From positions 1-64,000 of the forward strand of contig AMYZ01000019.1 of the NCBI GenBank assembly GCA_000335715.1: a DNA stretch of 64,000 nt, written 5' to 3'. Shown piece by piece: positions 40,138 through 50,959 of this stretch. Both the position numbers and the translations under genes were made by a program. Below the pieces are notes generated by a model, which worked only from the letters and a program-made list of their open reading frames with translations, did not search any database and was not told the DNA's origin. Each line of letters begins with the position of its first letter. The first letter of the stretch is position 1. Source of the stretch: a beta proteobacterium L13 (GTDB lineage Bacteria; Pseudomonadota; Gammaproteobacteria; Burkholderiales; Chromobacteriaceae).

Positions 40138-42681
40138 ATGACCACGCCTCAGCACACGCCCATGATGCAGCAATACCTGGCCCTGAAACGGGACCACGCC
40201 GACAAGCTGCTGTTTTACCGCATGGGTGACTTCTACGAGCTGTTCTACGACGACGCCGAAAAAGCCGCCCGCCTGCTGGACATCACCCTTACCGCACGCG
40301 GTGCCAGCGGCGGCCAACCCGTCAAGATGGCCGGCATTCCCTACCACGCTGCCGAAGGCTACCTGGCGCGGCTAGTCAAAATGGGCGAGTCGGTGGCCAT
40401 TGCCGAGCAAATCGGCGACCCGGCCACCAGCAAAGGCCCGGTAGAACGCAAGGTGGTGCGCATCGTCACCCCCGGCACGCTAACCGACGCCGCGCTGCTG
40501 GACGACAAACGCGACAACCTGGTGCTGGCCGTGAATATGCACAAAGGCACGCTGGGCCTGGCCTGGCTGTCGCTGGCCAGCGGCGAATTCAAAGTCATGC
40601 AAACCGGCGTGGAAGAGCTGCACAGCGAGCTGGAGCGGCTGAAACCGGCCGAGCTGCTGCTGGCCGACGACACCGGCCTGGCGGTGTTTGACAGCATCGG
40701 CACCCCGAAAAAGAAACTGCCGCCATGGCAGTTTGATACCGAGTCGTCCACGCTGGCGCTCACCCGCCACTTCGGCACCCGCGACCTGGCCGGCTTTGGC
40801 GCCGACACGCTGCCGATAGCGGTAGGCGCTGCCGGTGCGCTGCTGGAATACGTGAAATCCACCCAGGGGGTGAACCCGGCGCACATTGCCCAGCTGTCGG
40901 TAGAAGAACCTGGCGAGCTGATCCGCATGGACGCTGCCACGCGCCGCAACCTGGAGCTGACCGAAACCATCCGCGGCGAAGCCTCGCCCACGCAGGCCTC
41001 GCTACTGGACACCTGCGCCACCAGCATGGGTAGCCGCATGCTGCGCCACTGGCTGCACCACCCGATTCGCCGCCACGACAAACTGCTGCGCCGCCAGCAG
41101 GCGGTGCGCGCGCTGTTGGCCGCACACCAGGATATTCACACCCAGCTGCGCGAAGTAGCCGACATCGAGCGCATTACCGCCCGCGTGGCGCTGCGCACCG
41201 CCCGCCCGCGCGACCTGGCCGCGCTGCGCGACTCGCTGCGCGCCCTGGCTGGCGTCAAGGCCATTGCCGCCACGCTGGACGCCCCGCTGCTGGCCGAGCT
41301 GGTACAGCTGCTGCCAGCGGAGTCCCCCGTAGAAAGCCTGCTGGCCACCGCCATCCTGCCCGAACCCGCTACCTTCCTGCGCGACGGCGGCGTGATCAAC
41401 CACGGCTACCACGCCGACCTGGACGAGCTGCGCGCCATCCAGACCGACTGCGGTGACTTCCTGCTGGCGCTGGAGCTGCGCGAGAAAGAGCGCACCGGCA
41501 TCAGCACGCTGAAAGTAGAGTTCAACCGCGTACACGGTTTCTACATCGAGGTCTCGAAAGCGCAATCGGACAAGGTGCCGGACGACTACCGCCGCCGCCA
41601 GACGCTGAAAAACGCCGAGCGCTACATCACGCCGGAGCTGAAAACCTTCGAAGACAAGGCGCTGTCGGCGCAGGACAAATCGCTGGCGCTGGAAAAACAG
41701 CTGTACGAAGCGGTGCTGGACCAGCTGGCCCCCCATATCAGCGAGCTCAAGCTGATGGCCCAGGCCGTGGCCGGGCTGGACGTGCTGGCCGCCTTTGCCG
41801 AACGTGCGCAAACCAATCACTACGTGCAGCCGCTGTTCGTCAACGAGACACGGCTGGAAATCATCGGCGGCCGCCACCCGGTGGTGGAGGCCGAGGTGGA
41901 ACGCTTTATCGCCAACGACACCAGGTTGGCCGCAGAGCGCAAGCTGCTGCTGATTACCGGCCCGAACATGGGCGGTAAGTCCACCTATATGCGCCAGAAC
42001 GCGCTGATTACCCTGCTGGCGCATATCGGCAGCTTCGTACCGGCCGAGCGCGCGGTGCTGGGCCAGATCGACCGCATCTTCACCCGTATCGGTGCCAGCG
42101 ACGACCTGGCCGGCGGCCGCTCTACCTTCATGGTGGAAATGACCGAAACCGCCAATATCCTGAACAATGCCACCGACAAGTCGCTGGTGCTGATGGACGA
42201 GGTTGGCCGCGGCACGTCTACCTTTGACGGCCTGGCGCTGGCCTGGGCCATCGCCCGCGCGCTGATCGAAAAAAGTCGTGCCTACACGCTGTTTGCCACG
42301 CATTACTTCGAGCTCACCAGCCTGGCTGGCGAGTACAACAGCGTGGCCAACGTGCACCTGTCGGCGGTGGAGCACAAAGACCGCATCGTGTTCCTGCACC
42401 ACGTGGAAGACGGCCCGGCCAGCCAGAGCTACGGCCTGGCCGTGGCGCAGCTGGCCGGCGTACCGCCCAAAGTCATCCGCGAGGCGCGCCGCTACCTGAC
42501 CGAGCTGGAAAACGAGTCGGCCGCCCGTGCGCAACCCGACCTGTTCAGCACGCCGGTGGTCATCCAGCACGAGCCGGAACCACACCCGGCCGTGGAATTG
42601 CTGGCCGATACCGACGTGGACGACCTCACGCCACGCCAGGCGCTGGAGCTGCTATACACCCTGAAAAAAATGACGAAATAA
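40138..42681 (+). CDS. mutS: DNA mismatch repair protein MutS
   Basis: MutS recognises mismatches. The ATG at 40138 gives 847 aa starting [17 protein letters not shown]; the frame is open to 40105 but that part is the intergenic 11-base word. The mismatch-reading FYE triad is in [10 protein letters not shown] near the N-terminus, Walker [10 protein letters not shown] lies at about residue 605, and the second ATPase motif [12 protein letters not shown] follows. The length and order of domains are normal. No mutL is in the window. Confidence 0.97.
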   Translation: MTTPQHTPMMQQYLALKRDHADKLLFYRMGDFYELFYDDAEKAARLLDITLTARGASGGQPVKMAGIPYHAAEGYLARLVKMGESVAIAEQIGDPATSKGPVERKVVRIVTPGTLTDAALLDDKRDNLVLAVNMHKGTLGLAWLSLASGEFKVMQTGVEELHSELERLKPAELLLADDTGLAVFDSIGTPKKKLPPWQFDTESSTLALTRHFGTRDLAGFGADTLPIAVGAAGALLEYVKSTQGVNPAHIAQLSVEEPGELIRMDAATRRNLELTETIRGEASPTQASLLDTCATSMGSRMLRHWLHHPIRRHDKLLRRQQAVRALLAAHQDIHTQLREVADIERITARVALRTARPRDLAALRDSLRALAGVKAIAATLDAPLLAELVQLLPAESPVESLLATAILPEPATFLRDGGVINHGYHADLDELRAIQTDCGDFLLALELREKERTGISTLKVEFNRVHGFYIEVSKAQSDKVPDDYRRRQTLKNAERYITPELKTFEDKALSAQDKSLALEKQLYEAVLDQLAPHISELKLMAQAVAGLDVLAAFAERAQTNHYVQPLFVNETRLEIIGGRHPVVEAEVERFIANDTRLAAERKLLLITGPNMGGKSTYMRQNALITLLAHIGSFVPAERAVLGQIDRIFTRIGASDDLAGGRSTFMVEMTETANILNNATDKSLVLMDEVGRGTSTFDGLALAWAIARALIEKSRAYTLFATHYFELTSLAGEYNSVANVHLSAVEHKDRIVFLHHVEDGPASQSYGLAVAQLAGVPPKVIREARRYLTELENESAARAQPDLFSTPVVIQHEPEPHPAVELLADTDVDDLTPRQALELLYTLKKMTK

Positions 42682-42751
42682 ATTCAGGTAATTTGTTTAA
42701 TGTTTCCTACAATGGATTTAATACCATCTACGACAAGGAGATATAAGCACT

Positions 42752-43180
42752 ATGTATGCAGAAGGTACTGCCGTCTCGTCTGCCCTGGCCCGTCTGTTTG
42801 GTTCGGCTAATGGTGGCGAGGCTCTGCCGCTATCCGGCATTCGCGAGCGTGCCAGCAAGGAACTGTCGCAGTTTGCCAGCCTGGTACGTAGCGAGCTGGC
42901 ACCGCTAGGCATCGCCATTCCACCGGCCATCAGTTTTGTCAGCTGCAACCATTGCGCGCTGACACTGGAAAACGAGCACCCGCAGCGGGATGCCATTCTG
43001 GGCTGGCTGGAAGGTAACGACCGCATCGCCAAGTACTTCAAAGAAGTAGAAGTACTGTTCGAGCTGGTACGTGCAGCAGAAAACGCCGGCGATGTTTTCC
43101 CGGAGGACAGCTGCTTCCACGTAGGGCTCACCAGTGCCGGGCCCGTGGCCTACTTTGATAGCCATCGTTGCGGCGAGTAA
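42752..43180 (+). CDS. Conserved-looking hypothetical protein
   Basis: This soluble-looking 142-aa protein has no signal or membrane segment. It begins MYAEGTAVSSALARLFGSANGG, is mostly helical by appearance, and has Cys residues in SCNHC and near the C-terminus (HRCGE). I do not recognise the family. The ribosome site AAGGAGATATA is strong, and codon use and GC match neighbours, so it is likely a real gene. It lies alone between mutS and a terminator shared with aceK. Confidence 0.75.
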   Translation: MYAEGTAVSSALARLFGSANGGEALPLSGIRERASKELSQFASLVRSELAPLGIAIPPAISFVSCNHCALTLENEHPQRDAILGWLEGNDRIAKYFKEVEVLFELVRAAENAGDVFPEDSCFHVGLTSAGPVAYFDSHRCGE

Positions 43181-43210
43181 ACCCGTAGCGTAGCCACCTT
43201 ATTTGCACGC

Positions 43211-43238
43211 AGCCCCTTCCACTTGTGGAAGGGGCTTT
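43211..43238. terminator. Terminator between the hypothetical gene and aceK
   Basis: AGCCCCTTCCAC and GTGGAAGGGGCT form a 12-bp stem followed by TT on the plus strand. It is near the aceK stop on the other strand as well. Confidence 0.7.
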
Positions 43239-43241
43239 GTC

Positions 43242-45023
43242 TTATGGGGCGGCCTGGTTAGCGGTGGCGACGGTAGTCGGGTAACGCTGGCAGAAACGCA
43301 TTTCAACAGGGTACGGGTAAAAGTCTTCGATAAAACCATCGCGGATACGCTGCTGCTTGTACTGCCAGAAGCGTACGTCCAGCAAGTCGCGGTGGTAAGC
43401 CAGAAAAATGCGGCGGATCTGCGGGTCGCCCAGCAGGAAGGTGGCAAATTCTTCGGGGAACACATCACCGTGCGCCACCGGGTACCACACCTCGCCGGAC
43501 AGCTCCATCTCGGGGTTTGGCGCTGGCGGAATGCGGCGGAAGTTGCAATCGGTCATGTATTCAATTTCGTCATAATCATAAAAGATCACCCGCCCGTAAC
43601 GCGTCACACCAAAGTTTTTGAACAACATGTCACCCGGGAAAATATTGGCCGCCGCTAGGTCCTTGATGGCGTCACCGTATTCACGGATCACCCGCTCTTT
43701 CTCTTCTGGCGTACAGCTCATCAGGTACATATTCAGCGGCTTCATGCGCCGTTCTATATAAACGTGGCGAATCACGATGGTGTCGTCGCTCTCTTCGATA
43801 GACAGCTGGGCCTGGCTGCGCAGCTCGGCCAGCAAGGCTGGCGTAAAGCGCGCTTTGGGGAATGCCACATTGGAAAACTCCAGCGTGTCCGCCATGCGGC
43901 CAACCCTGTCGTGCCGCTTTACCAGCTGGTACTTGCGCTTCACCGTAGCGCGGTCCATTTCCTTGGGCCCGCCAAACACATCCTTGATCAGCTTGAATAC
44001 ATAGGGGTAAGACGGCAGCGTGAACACCAGCATCACCAGGCCGCGTATGCCCGGCGCCACGGTGAACTGGTCGCGCGAGTGCTGCAAATGCTGCATGAAG
44101 TCGCGGTAGAAGGTGTTCTTGCCCTGCTTTTGCAGGCCCAGCATGGTGTACAGCTCGGCCTTGGTTTTGGTGGGCAGCATGCTGCGTAAAAACTGCACGT
44201 AAGCCGATGGCACATCCATGTCCACCAGAAAATAGGCGCGGCTGAACGAGAACAGCACGCCGATGCGCCACGGCTCCAGCAACACGGTATCGAGGTACAG
44301 CCGCCCTTGCTCGTCCTGCAGTACCGGTACGGCAAAGGGGTAGATCGGGCTACCGTTGATGACCTTGCCAAAAATATAGGCACTCTTGTTGCGATAAAAC
44401 GCGCTGGAAAGCACCTGTATCTGGTAGCTGGCCTCGGCCTGCGGCCAACGTGCGGCAAAGTGTTCGTGCACCGCACGCACCACATTGGCCAGGTCGCGCG
44501 CCAGGCTGGCAAACGGGCGTTGCCAGCCAAAGTCGGCCACGATGCGGCGCAGTACACTGCGCAGGCTGCTGTTACTGGGGTAGTAGCTGCGGTAGGACGG
44601 CGGGTCGGATTCGATGTACTCGGTGGAGATGGCCGGGCGGATGAAGATGAAATCGTTATTGAAGTAGTCGCGGTGCAGGATGCGGGTGAACACCGAATTG
44701 AAGAAGGTTTCCGCCAGCTCCGGCTGTTTGTGGTTGGTCAGCAGGCCAATGAAATACAGCTTGGCTTGCTGCCAGATTTCATCATCCAGCAGCGCGGCGT
44801 ACAACTCGGTATTCAGCCGCACCACGGTCTCGCTGACGCGTTCGTCGTAGTACTGGATGCGCTCGCGCACCAGCTGCTGCACACCTTGCCAGTCGGCCTG
44901 CTCGAACAGGCGCTTGGCCTGGCGGCTGGTGGCCTGAAAGCGCCGGTAGTGCCGGTTGAAACCATCCACCAGCGCCAGGGCGATGTCCCTGGCCACCGGG
45001 TTGTAATACTCGGGTATCTCCAT
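43242..45023 (-). CDS. aceK: Isocitrate dehydrogenase kinase/phosphatase
   Basis: AceK phosphorylates and dephosphorylates the dimeric isocitrate dehydrogenase on its active-site Ser, switching carbon flow to the glyoxylate bypass. The 593-aa protein has the N-terminal regulatory half and a C-terminal kinase-like half (from about residue 310, [28 protein letters not shown], and the catalytic region around [13 protein letters not shown]). Its target gene icd lies about 4 kb away in this window. No aceA or aceB is nearby, unlike the E. coli aceBAK operon. Confidence 0.95.
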   Translation of the reverse strand: MEIPEYYNPVARDIALALVDGFNRHYRRFQATSRQAKRLFEQADWQGVQQLVRERIQYYDERVSETVVRLNTELYAALLDDEIWQQAKLYFIGLLTNHKQPELAETFFNSVFTRILHRDYFNNDFIFIRPAISTEYIESDPPSYRSYYPSNSSLRSVLRRIVADFGWQRPFASLARDLANVVRAVHEHFAARWPQAEASYQIQVLSSAFYRNKSAYIFGKVINGSPIYPFAVPVLQDEQGRLYLDTVLLEPWRIGVLFSFSRAYFLVDMDVPSAYVQFLRSMLPTKTKAELYTMLGLQKQGKNTFYRDFMQHLQHSRDQFTVAPGIRGLVMLVFTLPSYPYVFKLIKDVFGGPKEMDRATVKRKYQLVKRHDRVGRMADTLEFSNVAFPKARFTPALLAELRSQAQLSIEESDDTIVIRHVYIERRMKPLNMYLMSCTPEEKERVIREYGDAIKDLAAANIFPGDMLFKNFGVTRYGRVIFYDYDEIEYMTDCNFRRIPPAPNPEMELSGEVWYPVAHGDVFPEEFATFLLGDPQIRRIFLAYHRDLLDVRFWQYKQQRIRDGFIEDFYPYPVEMRFCQRYPTTVATANQAAP

Positions 45024-45103
45024 CGCGCGGCCCCTGCCTGGCCCACCGGCTGGCGGCGGGTAGCGTTCGTCTTGGCTGCAGAGGGCGGCGCGTGCGCTAT
45101 GGC

Positions 45104-45775
45104 TTATTTTTTGGCAAAGCGAAAACGCGGTGCCGCCCGCGGCGGTGCTGTCTCTGGCACCTGCCGGCCGGTATGGCGCGCGGGTGCCTTGGCAGCGGGT
45201 TTAGCATGCCCCGTTCGCGGCAGGTCGGCAAGCGACACCTCCAGGCTGCGCATTTCCCCCGGCTGCAAACCATCCAGCCGCCACGGCCCCACGGCCACAC
45301 GTACCAGCCGCAAGGTAGGCAGGCCTACTTTGGCCGTCATGCGCCGCACCTGGCGGTTCTTGCCTTCACTGATGATGATTTCCAGCCAGCCATCGGGCAC
45401 GGTCTTGCGAAAACGCACCGGCGGCTTGCGCTCCCATAGCGCAGGCGCCTCCGGCAGCTGGCGCACCTGCGCTGGCTGGGTCACAAAGTCGCCCAGATCC
45501 ACGCCATCCCGCAGCGCCTGCAGCTGGGTCTCGGTCACCCTGCCTTCTACCTGTACCCAGTAGGTCTTGGGCTGCTTCCAGCGCGGGTCGCTGATACGGT
45601 GTTGCAGTTCGCCATCCCCCGTCAGCAGCAGCAGGCCCTCACTATCGGTATCCAGCCGGCCTGCCGGGTATACCCCGGGCAACGCAATGTGGTCTTTTAG
45701 CGTGGGGTGCAATTCGTGCTGGGAAAACTGGCAAATCACGCCATAAGGCTTATTGAACAGGATGAGTTGGGACAT
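45104..45775 (-). CDS. rluE: 23S rRNA pseudouridine synthase RluE-like
   Basis: This RsuA-family pseudouridine synthase of the RluE type modifies one U of 23S rRNA. The ATG at 45775 gives 223 aa beginning [18 protein letters not shown], without the S4 domain, as in RluE. The catalytic Asp lies in [18 protein letters not shown], and the basic C-terminal tail is variable. The upstream frame to 45982 is not supported. RluE rather than RluB or RluF is based on length and lack of S4. Confidence 0.88.
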   Translation of the reverse strand: MSQLILFNKPYGVICQFSQHELHPTLKDHIALPGVYPAGRLDTDSEGLLLLTGDGELQHRISDPRWKQPKTYWVQVEGRVTETQLQALRDGVDLGDFVTQPAQVRQLPEAPALWERKPPVRFRKTVPDGWLEIIISEGKNRQVRRMTAKVGLPTLRLVRVAVGPWRLDGLQPGEMRSLEVSLADLPRTGHAKPAAKAPARHTGRQVPETAPPRAAPRFRFAKK

Positions 45776-46175
45776 GGGGCAGCCAAGCGTAAAGAAAATA
45801 TGCGCCGGATGATACCAAGCGTGGCCGGTAGCGGCCACGCTGCGCCGGTGGGCTTGCTGCGCAGCACGGCATGGAAATCCTATTGAACCGTACGCCATGC
45901 GGCCAACGTCATTCAGATTCGAACAGGTGTTTACATTCAAACCCGCAGCAAAGTTCGGATACGCTACAATTAGAGCCAGCAATGAGAGGTATAATTCATT
46001 TTTGAAAAGTCACCCGAAAGCCTGCATACCGCCTAGCCCCCTGTCTTCCCCTGACAGGCAGCCAGTACAGCAGGTTTTCCCATACCTTTCACTTGCACAG
46101 GCGGGATGCTGCCCCGTGCCAAAGCTGCCCCGCGCAATCGTTCTGGCGTCAAAAAATAATCATGGAGATAGAGTA
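45776..46175. other. Control region between rluE and the monomeric isocitrate dehydrogenase gene
   Basis: About 400 bases without a gene. It holds a perfect 10-bp hairpin (AGCGTGGCCG / CGGCCACGCT at 45818-45841), a 10-base core of the repeated word at 45898, and -10-like TACAAT (45965) and TATAAT (45990) without good -35 boxes. The ribosome site GGAGATAGAG precedes the ATG at 46176. A long leader is likely. Confidence 0.55.
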
Positions 46176-48413
46176 ATGCCTTCGGAACAGCCGACCATCA
46201 TCTACACCCTGACCGACGAAGCTCCAGCGCTGGCTACCAGCGCCTTCCTGCCGGTCGTACGTACCTTTACCGGCGCAGCCGGCATCAATGTGGAGACTGC
46301 TGACATTTCGGTAGCCGCCCGCGTTCTGGCCGAGTTCCCGGCAAACCTGACCGACGAGCAAAAAGTACCGGATACCCTGGCCGAGCTGGGCAAACTGACC
46401 CAGAACCCGGACACCAACATCATCAAGCTGCCGAACATCAGCGCATCGGTATCGCAGCTGATGGCTTGCATCAAGGAACTGCAAGCCAAGGGTTATGCCA
46501 TCCCCGACTACCCGGAAAACCCGACGACTGACGAAGAAAAGGCCATCAAGGCCCGCTACGCCAAGTGCCTGGGCTCCGCCGTGAACCCGGTGTTGCGCGA
46601 AGGCAACTCCGACCGCCGCGCCCCGCTGGCAGTGAAAAACTACGCCAAGAAGCACCCGCACAGCATGGGCGAGTGGAAACAGTCGTCGCAGACCCACGTT
46701 TCCCACATGCACCACGGTGACTTCTACCACGGCGAAAAGTCCATGACCCTGGACCGCGCCCGTGACGTGAAAATGGAGCTGGTAACCCACAGCGGCGAAA
46801 CCATCGTGCTCAAGCCGAAGGTATCCCTGCTGGACGGCGAGATCATCGACTCCATGTTCATGAGCAAGAAAGCGCTGTGCGAATTCTACGAGCGCGAAAT
46901 GGAAGACTGCCGCGAAGCCGGCATCCTGTTCTCGCTGCACGTAAAAGCCACCATGATGAAGGTGTCCCACCCCATCGTGTTCGGCCACTGCGTGAAGATC
47001 TACTACAAAGACGCGTTCGAGAAGCACGGCAAGCTGTTTGAAGAGCTGGGCGTGAACGTGAACAACGGCATGGCCACGCTGTACGAGAAAATCGCCACGC
47101 TGCCGGCCTCCAAGCGCGAAGAAATCGTGCGCGACCTGCACGCCTGCCAGGAACACCGCCCGCGCCTGGCCATGGTGGACTCCGCCAAGGGCATTACCAA
47201 CTTCCACTCGCCAAACGACGTGATTGTGGATGCCTCCATGCCAGCCATGATCCGTAACGGCGGCAAAATGTGGGGTGCCGACGGCAAGCCGGCCGACTGC
47301 AAGGCCGTGATGCCGGAATCCACCTTTGCCCGCATTTACCAGGAGATGATCAACTTCTGCAAATGGCACGGCAACTTCGACCCGCGCACCATGGGTACCG
47401 TACCGAACGTGGGCCTGATGGCACAGAAAGCGGAAGAATACGGCTCGCACGACAAGACCTTCGAAATCGCCCAGGATGGCGTGGCCAACATCGTTGACCT
47501 GGCTACCGGCGAAGTGCTGCTGTCGCAAAATGTGGAGCAAGGCGACATCTGGCGCATGTGCCAGGTGAAAGACGCGCCGATCCGCGACTGGGTAAAACTG
47601 GCTGTCACCCGCGCCCGTAACTCCGGCATGCCGGCAGTATTCTGGCTGGACCCGTACCGCCCGCACGAAAACGAACTGATCAAAAAGGTACAAAAATACC
47701 TGAAGGATTACGACACCAGCGGTCTGGAAATCCACATCATGTCCCAGGTACGCGCCATGCGCTTCACCCTGGAGCGTGTTGCCCGCGGCCTGGACACCAT
47801 CTCGGTTACCGGCAACATCCTGCGCGACTACCTGACCGACCTGTTCCCTATCATGGAACTGGGCACCAGCGCCAAAATGCTGTCCATCGTGCCGCTGATG
47901 GCCGGTGGCGGCATGTACGAAACCGGTGCTGGCGGTTCGGCCCCGAAACACGTGCAACAGCTGCTGGAAGAAAACCATCTGCGCTGGGACAGCCTGGGCG
48001 AGTTCCTGGCACTGGCCGTGAGCCTGGAAGAGCTAGGCATCAAGACCGGCAACACCAAGGCTAAAATCCTGGCAAAAACCCTGGACGAAGCCACCGGCAA
48101 GCTGCTGGACAACGACAAGTCGCCGTCGCGCCGCACTGGCGAGCTGGATAACCGTGGCAGCCAGTTCTACCTGGCCATATACTGGGCACAAGCGTTGGCC
48201 GCACAAAGCGACGACGCCGAACTGCAAGCTCACTTTGCCCCGGTAGCCGCCGCCTTTGCCGCGCAGGAACAGCAGATCATCGACGAGCTGAAAGCGGTAC
48301 AAGGCAAACCAGCCGATATCGGTGGCTACTACCTGCCGGACGCAGAAAAAACCCGCGCCGTGATGTGCCCAAGCGCCACGCTGAACCAGATTCTGGCCAG
48401 CGCCCGCGCCTAA
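46176..48413 (+). CDS. icd2: Monomeric NADP-dependent isocitrate dehydrogenase
   Basis: This 745-aa enzyme of the monomeric IDH class oxidises isocitrate to 2-oxoglutarate with NADP. It is unrelated in length to the usual dimeric enzyme. The ATG at 46176 begins [21 protein letters not shown], the family N-terminus; the longer frame to 45897 is intergenic. The substrate block around [21 protein letters not shown] is present. It is followed by a terminator and then the dimeric icd. It should escape AceK control because the AceK site is absent. Confidence 0.95.
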   Translation: MPSEQPTIIYTLTDEAPALATSAFLPVVRTFTGAAGINVETADISVAARVLAEFPANLTDEQKVPDTLAELGKLTQNPDTNIIKLPNISASVSQLMACIKELQAKGYAIPDYPENPTTDEEKAIKARYAKCLGSAVNPVLREGNSDRRAPLAVKNYAKKHPHSMGEWKQSSQTHVSHMHHGDFYHGEKSMTLDRARDVKMELVTHSGETIVLKPKVSLLDGEIIDSMFMSKKALCEFYEREMEDCREAGILFSLHVKATMMKVSHPIVFGHCVKIYYKDAFEKHGKLFEELGVNVNNGMATLYEKIATLPASKREEIVRDLHACQEHRPRLAMVDSAKGITNFHSPNDVIVDASMPAMIRNGGKMWGADGKPADCKAVMPESTFARIYQEMINFCKWHGNFDPRTMGTVPNVGLMAQKAEEYGSHDKTFEIAQDGVANIVDLATGEVLLSQNVEQGDIWRMCQVKDAPIRDWVKLAVTRARNSGMPAVFWLDPYRPHENELIKKVQKYLKDYDTSGLEIHIMSQVRAMRFTLERVARGLDTISVTGNILRDYLTDLFPIMELGTSAKMLSIVPLMAGGGMYETGAGGSAPKHVQQLLEENHLRWDSLGEFLALAVSLEELGIKTGNTKAKILAKTLDEATGKLLDNDKSPSRRTGELDNRGSQFYLAIYWAQALAAQSDDAELQAHFAPVAAAFAAQEQQIIDELKAVQGKPADIGGYYLPDAEKTRAVMCPSATLNQILASARA

Positions 48414-48433
48414 GCTCCCCTCCCGCCGCACAC

Positions 48434-48462
48434 AACGCCAAGGCTTGCCTTGGCGTTTTTTT
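48434..48462 (+). terminator. Terminator after the monomeric isocitrate dehydrogenase gene
   Basis: AACGCCAAGG and CCTTGGCGTT form a strong stem around CTTG, followed by a run of seven T. Confidence 0.92.
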
Positions 48463-48669
48463 ACGCCCAGACCAACGCGGCGGCAATCAGGGCTTGGCGC
48501 TTTGCATGGCACGTACCATAACAACGACAGGGTGTTGCCAGCCTTAGCAGCAACACCGCACGCCATTTACCCCACGGCTGGCACGAACAGATCAGCCCGT
48601 CTGCGGTCTGACAGCCGGCACGCCGTGGCAGCTGCCACAACATGTCCGCATGAAACAGGAGAGAACAGC

Positions 48670-49899
48670 ATGAGCGTATCGCATATCAAGGTGCCTGCCG
48701 GTGGCCAGAAGATCCTGCCGGGCCAGCCTGTACCCGACCAGCCCATCATTCCGTACATCGAAGGCGACGGCATCGGCGTCGACATCACCCCGGTGATGAT
48801 CAAGGTCATCGATGCGGCAGTGGCCAAAGCCTACGGCGGGCAGAAGAAGATTCACTGGATGGAGGTATACGCCGGCGAAAAGTCCACCCGCCTGTACGGC
48901 CCGGACGAATGGCTGCCACGCGAAACCTTCGACGCACTGAAAGAATACGCAGTGTCGATCAAGGGGCCGATGACCACGCCAGTGGGCGGCGGCATCCGCT
49001 CGCTGAACGTGGCGCTGCGCCAGGAGCTGGACCTGTACCAGTGCGTGCGCCCGGTACAGTACTTCCAGGGTGTACCGTCGCCGCTGAAGCAGCCGGAGCT
49101 GGTGAACATGGTGATCTTCCGCGAAAACACCGAAGACATCTACGCCGGCATCGAGTGGGCGCACGGTACCGAAGCGGTACAGAAAGTGATTACCTTCCTG
49201 CAGCAAGAGATGGGCGTGAAGAAAATCCGCTTCCCCGCCAGCTCCGGCATCGGCATCAAGCCGATCTCGGTAGAGGGCAGCGAGCGCCTGGTGCGCGCCG
49301 CCATCCAGTACGCCATCGACAACCAGCGCCGCTCGGTCACCATCGTGCACAAGGGCAATATCATGAAGTTTACCGAGGGTAACTTCCGCGATACCGCCTA
49401 CGCACTGGCCAAACGCGAGTTTGGCGGCGTAGAGATCGACGGCGGCCCGTGGCTGAAGCTGCCGAACGGCATCGTGATCAAGGACGCCATTGCCGATGCC
49501 TTCCTGCAGCAGATCCTGCTGCGCCCGGCCGAATACGACGTGATTGCCACCACCAACCTGAACGGCGATTACATCTCGGACGCACTGGCGGCGCAGGTGG
49601 GTGGCATCGGTATCGCGCCGGGGGCGAATATCTCCGACCAGTACGCCTGCTTTGAAGCCACCCACGGCACGGCGCCCAAGTACGCCGGCCTGGACAAGGT
49701 GAACCCCGGCTCGCTGATCCTGTCGGCTGAGATGATGTTGCGCCACCTGGGCTGGAAGGAAGCGGCCGACCTGGTGATCCGCGCCATGGAAGCCGCCATT
49801 GGCGACAAGGTGGTGACCTACGACTTTGCCCGCCTGATGGATGGCGCTACCGAGGTGTCGTGCTCCGAGTTTGGCGACGCCATGATCGCGCGCATGTAA
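48670..49899 (+). CDS. icd: Dimeric NADP-dependent isocitrate dehydrogenase
   Basis: This is the classic TCA-cycle enzyme, 409 aa. The ATG at 48670 gives [18 protein letters not shown]; the frame open to 48445 runs through the terminator and is rejected. The active-site Ser modified by AceK is Ser 111 in [12 protein letters not shown]. The motif [17 protein letters not shown] and the NADP-binding late region are present. It is therefore a plausible target of the aceK product encoded nearby. Confidence 0.97.
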   Translation: MSVSHIKVPAGGQKILPGQPVPDQPIIPYIEGDGIGVDITPVMIKVIDAAVAKAYGGQKKIHWMEVYAGEKSTRLYGPDEWLPRETFDALKEYAVSIKGPMTTPVGGGIRSLNVALRQELDLYQCVRPVQYFQGVPSPLKQPELVNMVIFRENTEDIYAGIEWAHGTEAVQKVITFLQQEMGVKKIRFPASSGIGIKPISVEGSERLVRAAIQYAIDNQRRSVTIVHKGNIMKFTEGNFRDTAYALAKREFGGVEIDGGPWLKLPNGIVIKDAIADAFLQQILLRPAEYDVIATTNLNGDYISDALAAQVGGIGIAPGANISDQYACFEATHGTAPKYAGLDKVNPGSLILSAEMMLRHLGWKEAADLVIRAMEAAIGDKVVTYDFARLMDGATEVSCSEFGDAMIARM

Positions 49900-49920
49900 T
49901 ACCGCCCTGCACTACCACAG

Positions 49921-49948
49921 CAAGGCCCTGCCACCAGGCAGGGCCTTG
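49921..49948 (+). terminator. Strong hairpin after icd without a T tract
   Basis: CAAGGCCCTGCC and GGCAGGGCCTTG form a 12-bp stem with an ACCA loop, but no T run follows. It is 22 nt past the icd stop. With the palindrome at 49961 it may form a two-hairpin end between convergent genes. Confidence 0.5.
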
Positions 49949-49960
49949 CCACGTGTGCCT

Positions 49961-49978
49961 GCGGCCAACGTTGGCCGC
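49961..49978. repeat. Perfect 18-bp palindrome of two abutting copies of the repeated word
   Basis: GCGGCCAACGTTGGCCGC is two 9-base cores of the interspersed word head to head with no spacer. It ends 1 nt before the stop codon of the LysR-type gene and follows icd, so it sits between convergent genes. Confidence 0.9.
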
Positions 49979-49979
49979 G

Positions 49980-50867
49980 TCAGGCCCAATCCGGCGCCAT
50001 CGCCCGTACGGTGTCCAGCACCTGTTGCTTGGGCGCGTCGCTGCGCTTGCCGGCGCGCCAGGCCATCATCACCTCCCACTGCCACAGCGGCAGATCGCGG
50101 ATGGCCAGCTTCACCAGCCGGCCTTCGCGCAGGTCGCGCTTCACCGCTACCTCCGGCATAAAGGTCAGAAAGCCATGCTCCATCGCCAGCTCGCGTGCGG
50201 CGCTGGCTGGCTGGATAGCGTGCAAGGGGCCACTGGCGGTACGGTGCTGGCGCAGCATGGCCAGTAGCGTATCGCAGGCATCACCCCAGTACTGCGGTGC
50301 CAGCCGCGCGTTGGCCACCTCGGCCAGCGTCAGCTCGCCAGCTTGCGCCAGTGGGTGGCGCTTGTGCACCACCGGCACGATGGGCGAGCACCAGATACGT
50401 TCCATCTGGATACCGGCCATCGGCGGGCACTTCAGCACAAAGCCCACCTGTACGCCATCCGTTAGCAGGCGTTCCATGATGGCGGGCGAATGATCGGTGC
50501 TGCAGCGGATCTCGAACGGCGCCTCTGCCAGCGCCACCAGTACCGGGCCAAACACCACCGACGCCAGCGATGGCAGGCAGGCCAGCGTCAGGCGCGGCAG
50601 CGCCGGTACGCCCTGCACCGCCCGGCGGCCATCGTCCAGAATCGCCAGCGCTTGCCGCGCCGCCGGCAGATAGGCCTCGCACGCTGGCGTTGGCACCGCG
50701 CCGCGCCGGTGACGACGGAACAGCTGCGCGCCCACATTGGCTTCCAGCACCGCTACGCGCTGGCTAACTTGCGGCTGCGACCAGCCACGGCGCGCCGCCG
50801 CCTGGCTAAAGCTGCCGCAATCCACGATATCAATCAGCAAAGCCAGGTCATCCAGCGAAATAGCCAT
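49980..50867 (-). CDS. LysR-family transcriptional regulator
   Basis: This 295-aa regulator has the LysR helix-turn-helix at residues about 1-60 (LLIDIVDCGSFSQAAARRGWSQPQVSQRVAVLEANVGAQLF) and an effector domain. It is divergent from an MdtH-like exporter gene with a 92-nt gap, the usual plan for a LysR regulator and its target. A 7-bp inverted repeat in the gap could be its site. The effector is unknown. Confidence 0.9.
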   Translation of the reverse strand: MAISLDDLALLIDIVDCGSFSQAAARRGWSQPQVSQRVAVLEANVGAQLFRRHRRGAVPTPACEAYLPAARQALAILDDGRRAVQGVPALPRLTLACLPSLASVVFGPVLVALAEAPFEIRCSTDHSPAIMERLLTDGVQVGFVLKCPPMAGIQMERIWCSPIVPVVHKRHPLAQAGELTLAEVANARLAPQYWGDACDTLLAMLRQHRTASGPLHAIQPASAARELAMEHGFLTFMPEVAVKRDLREGRLVKLAIRDLPLWQWEVMMAWRAGKRSDAPKQQVLDTVRAMAPDWA

Positions 50868-50877
50868 AATAAAAAGC

Positions 50878-50910
50878 CATAGAAAATATTAGCAGTTAAC
50901 GGCTTCTATG
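50878..50910. promoter_or_regulatory. Candidate LysR operator in the divergent gap
   Basis: CATAGAA (50878-50884) and TTCTATG (50904-50910) form an inverted repeat with a 19-nt AT-rich spacer, midway between the LysR gene and mdtH. The spacing is longer than the usual T-N11-A site, so this is tentative. Confidence 0.4.
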
Positions 50911-50959
50911 ATAGCTGATGCCACATGACAATGAAGACCACTTCACACAGGGGCACATC

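Noticed and set aside
42202-42210. GTTGGCCGC inside mutS as another copy of the repeated word
   Set aside because: It encodes the universally conserved DEVGRGTST motif and lacks the tenth base A, so protein constraint explains it. Similar 9-base matches at 1367, 2882, 18784, 20478 and 60138 were also left out of the count.
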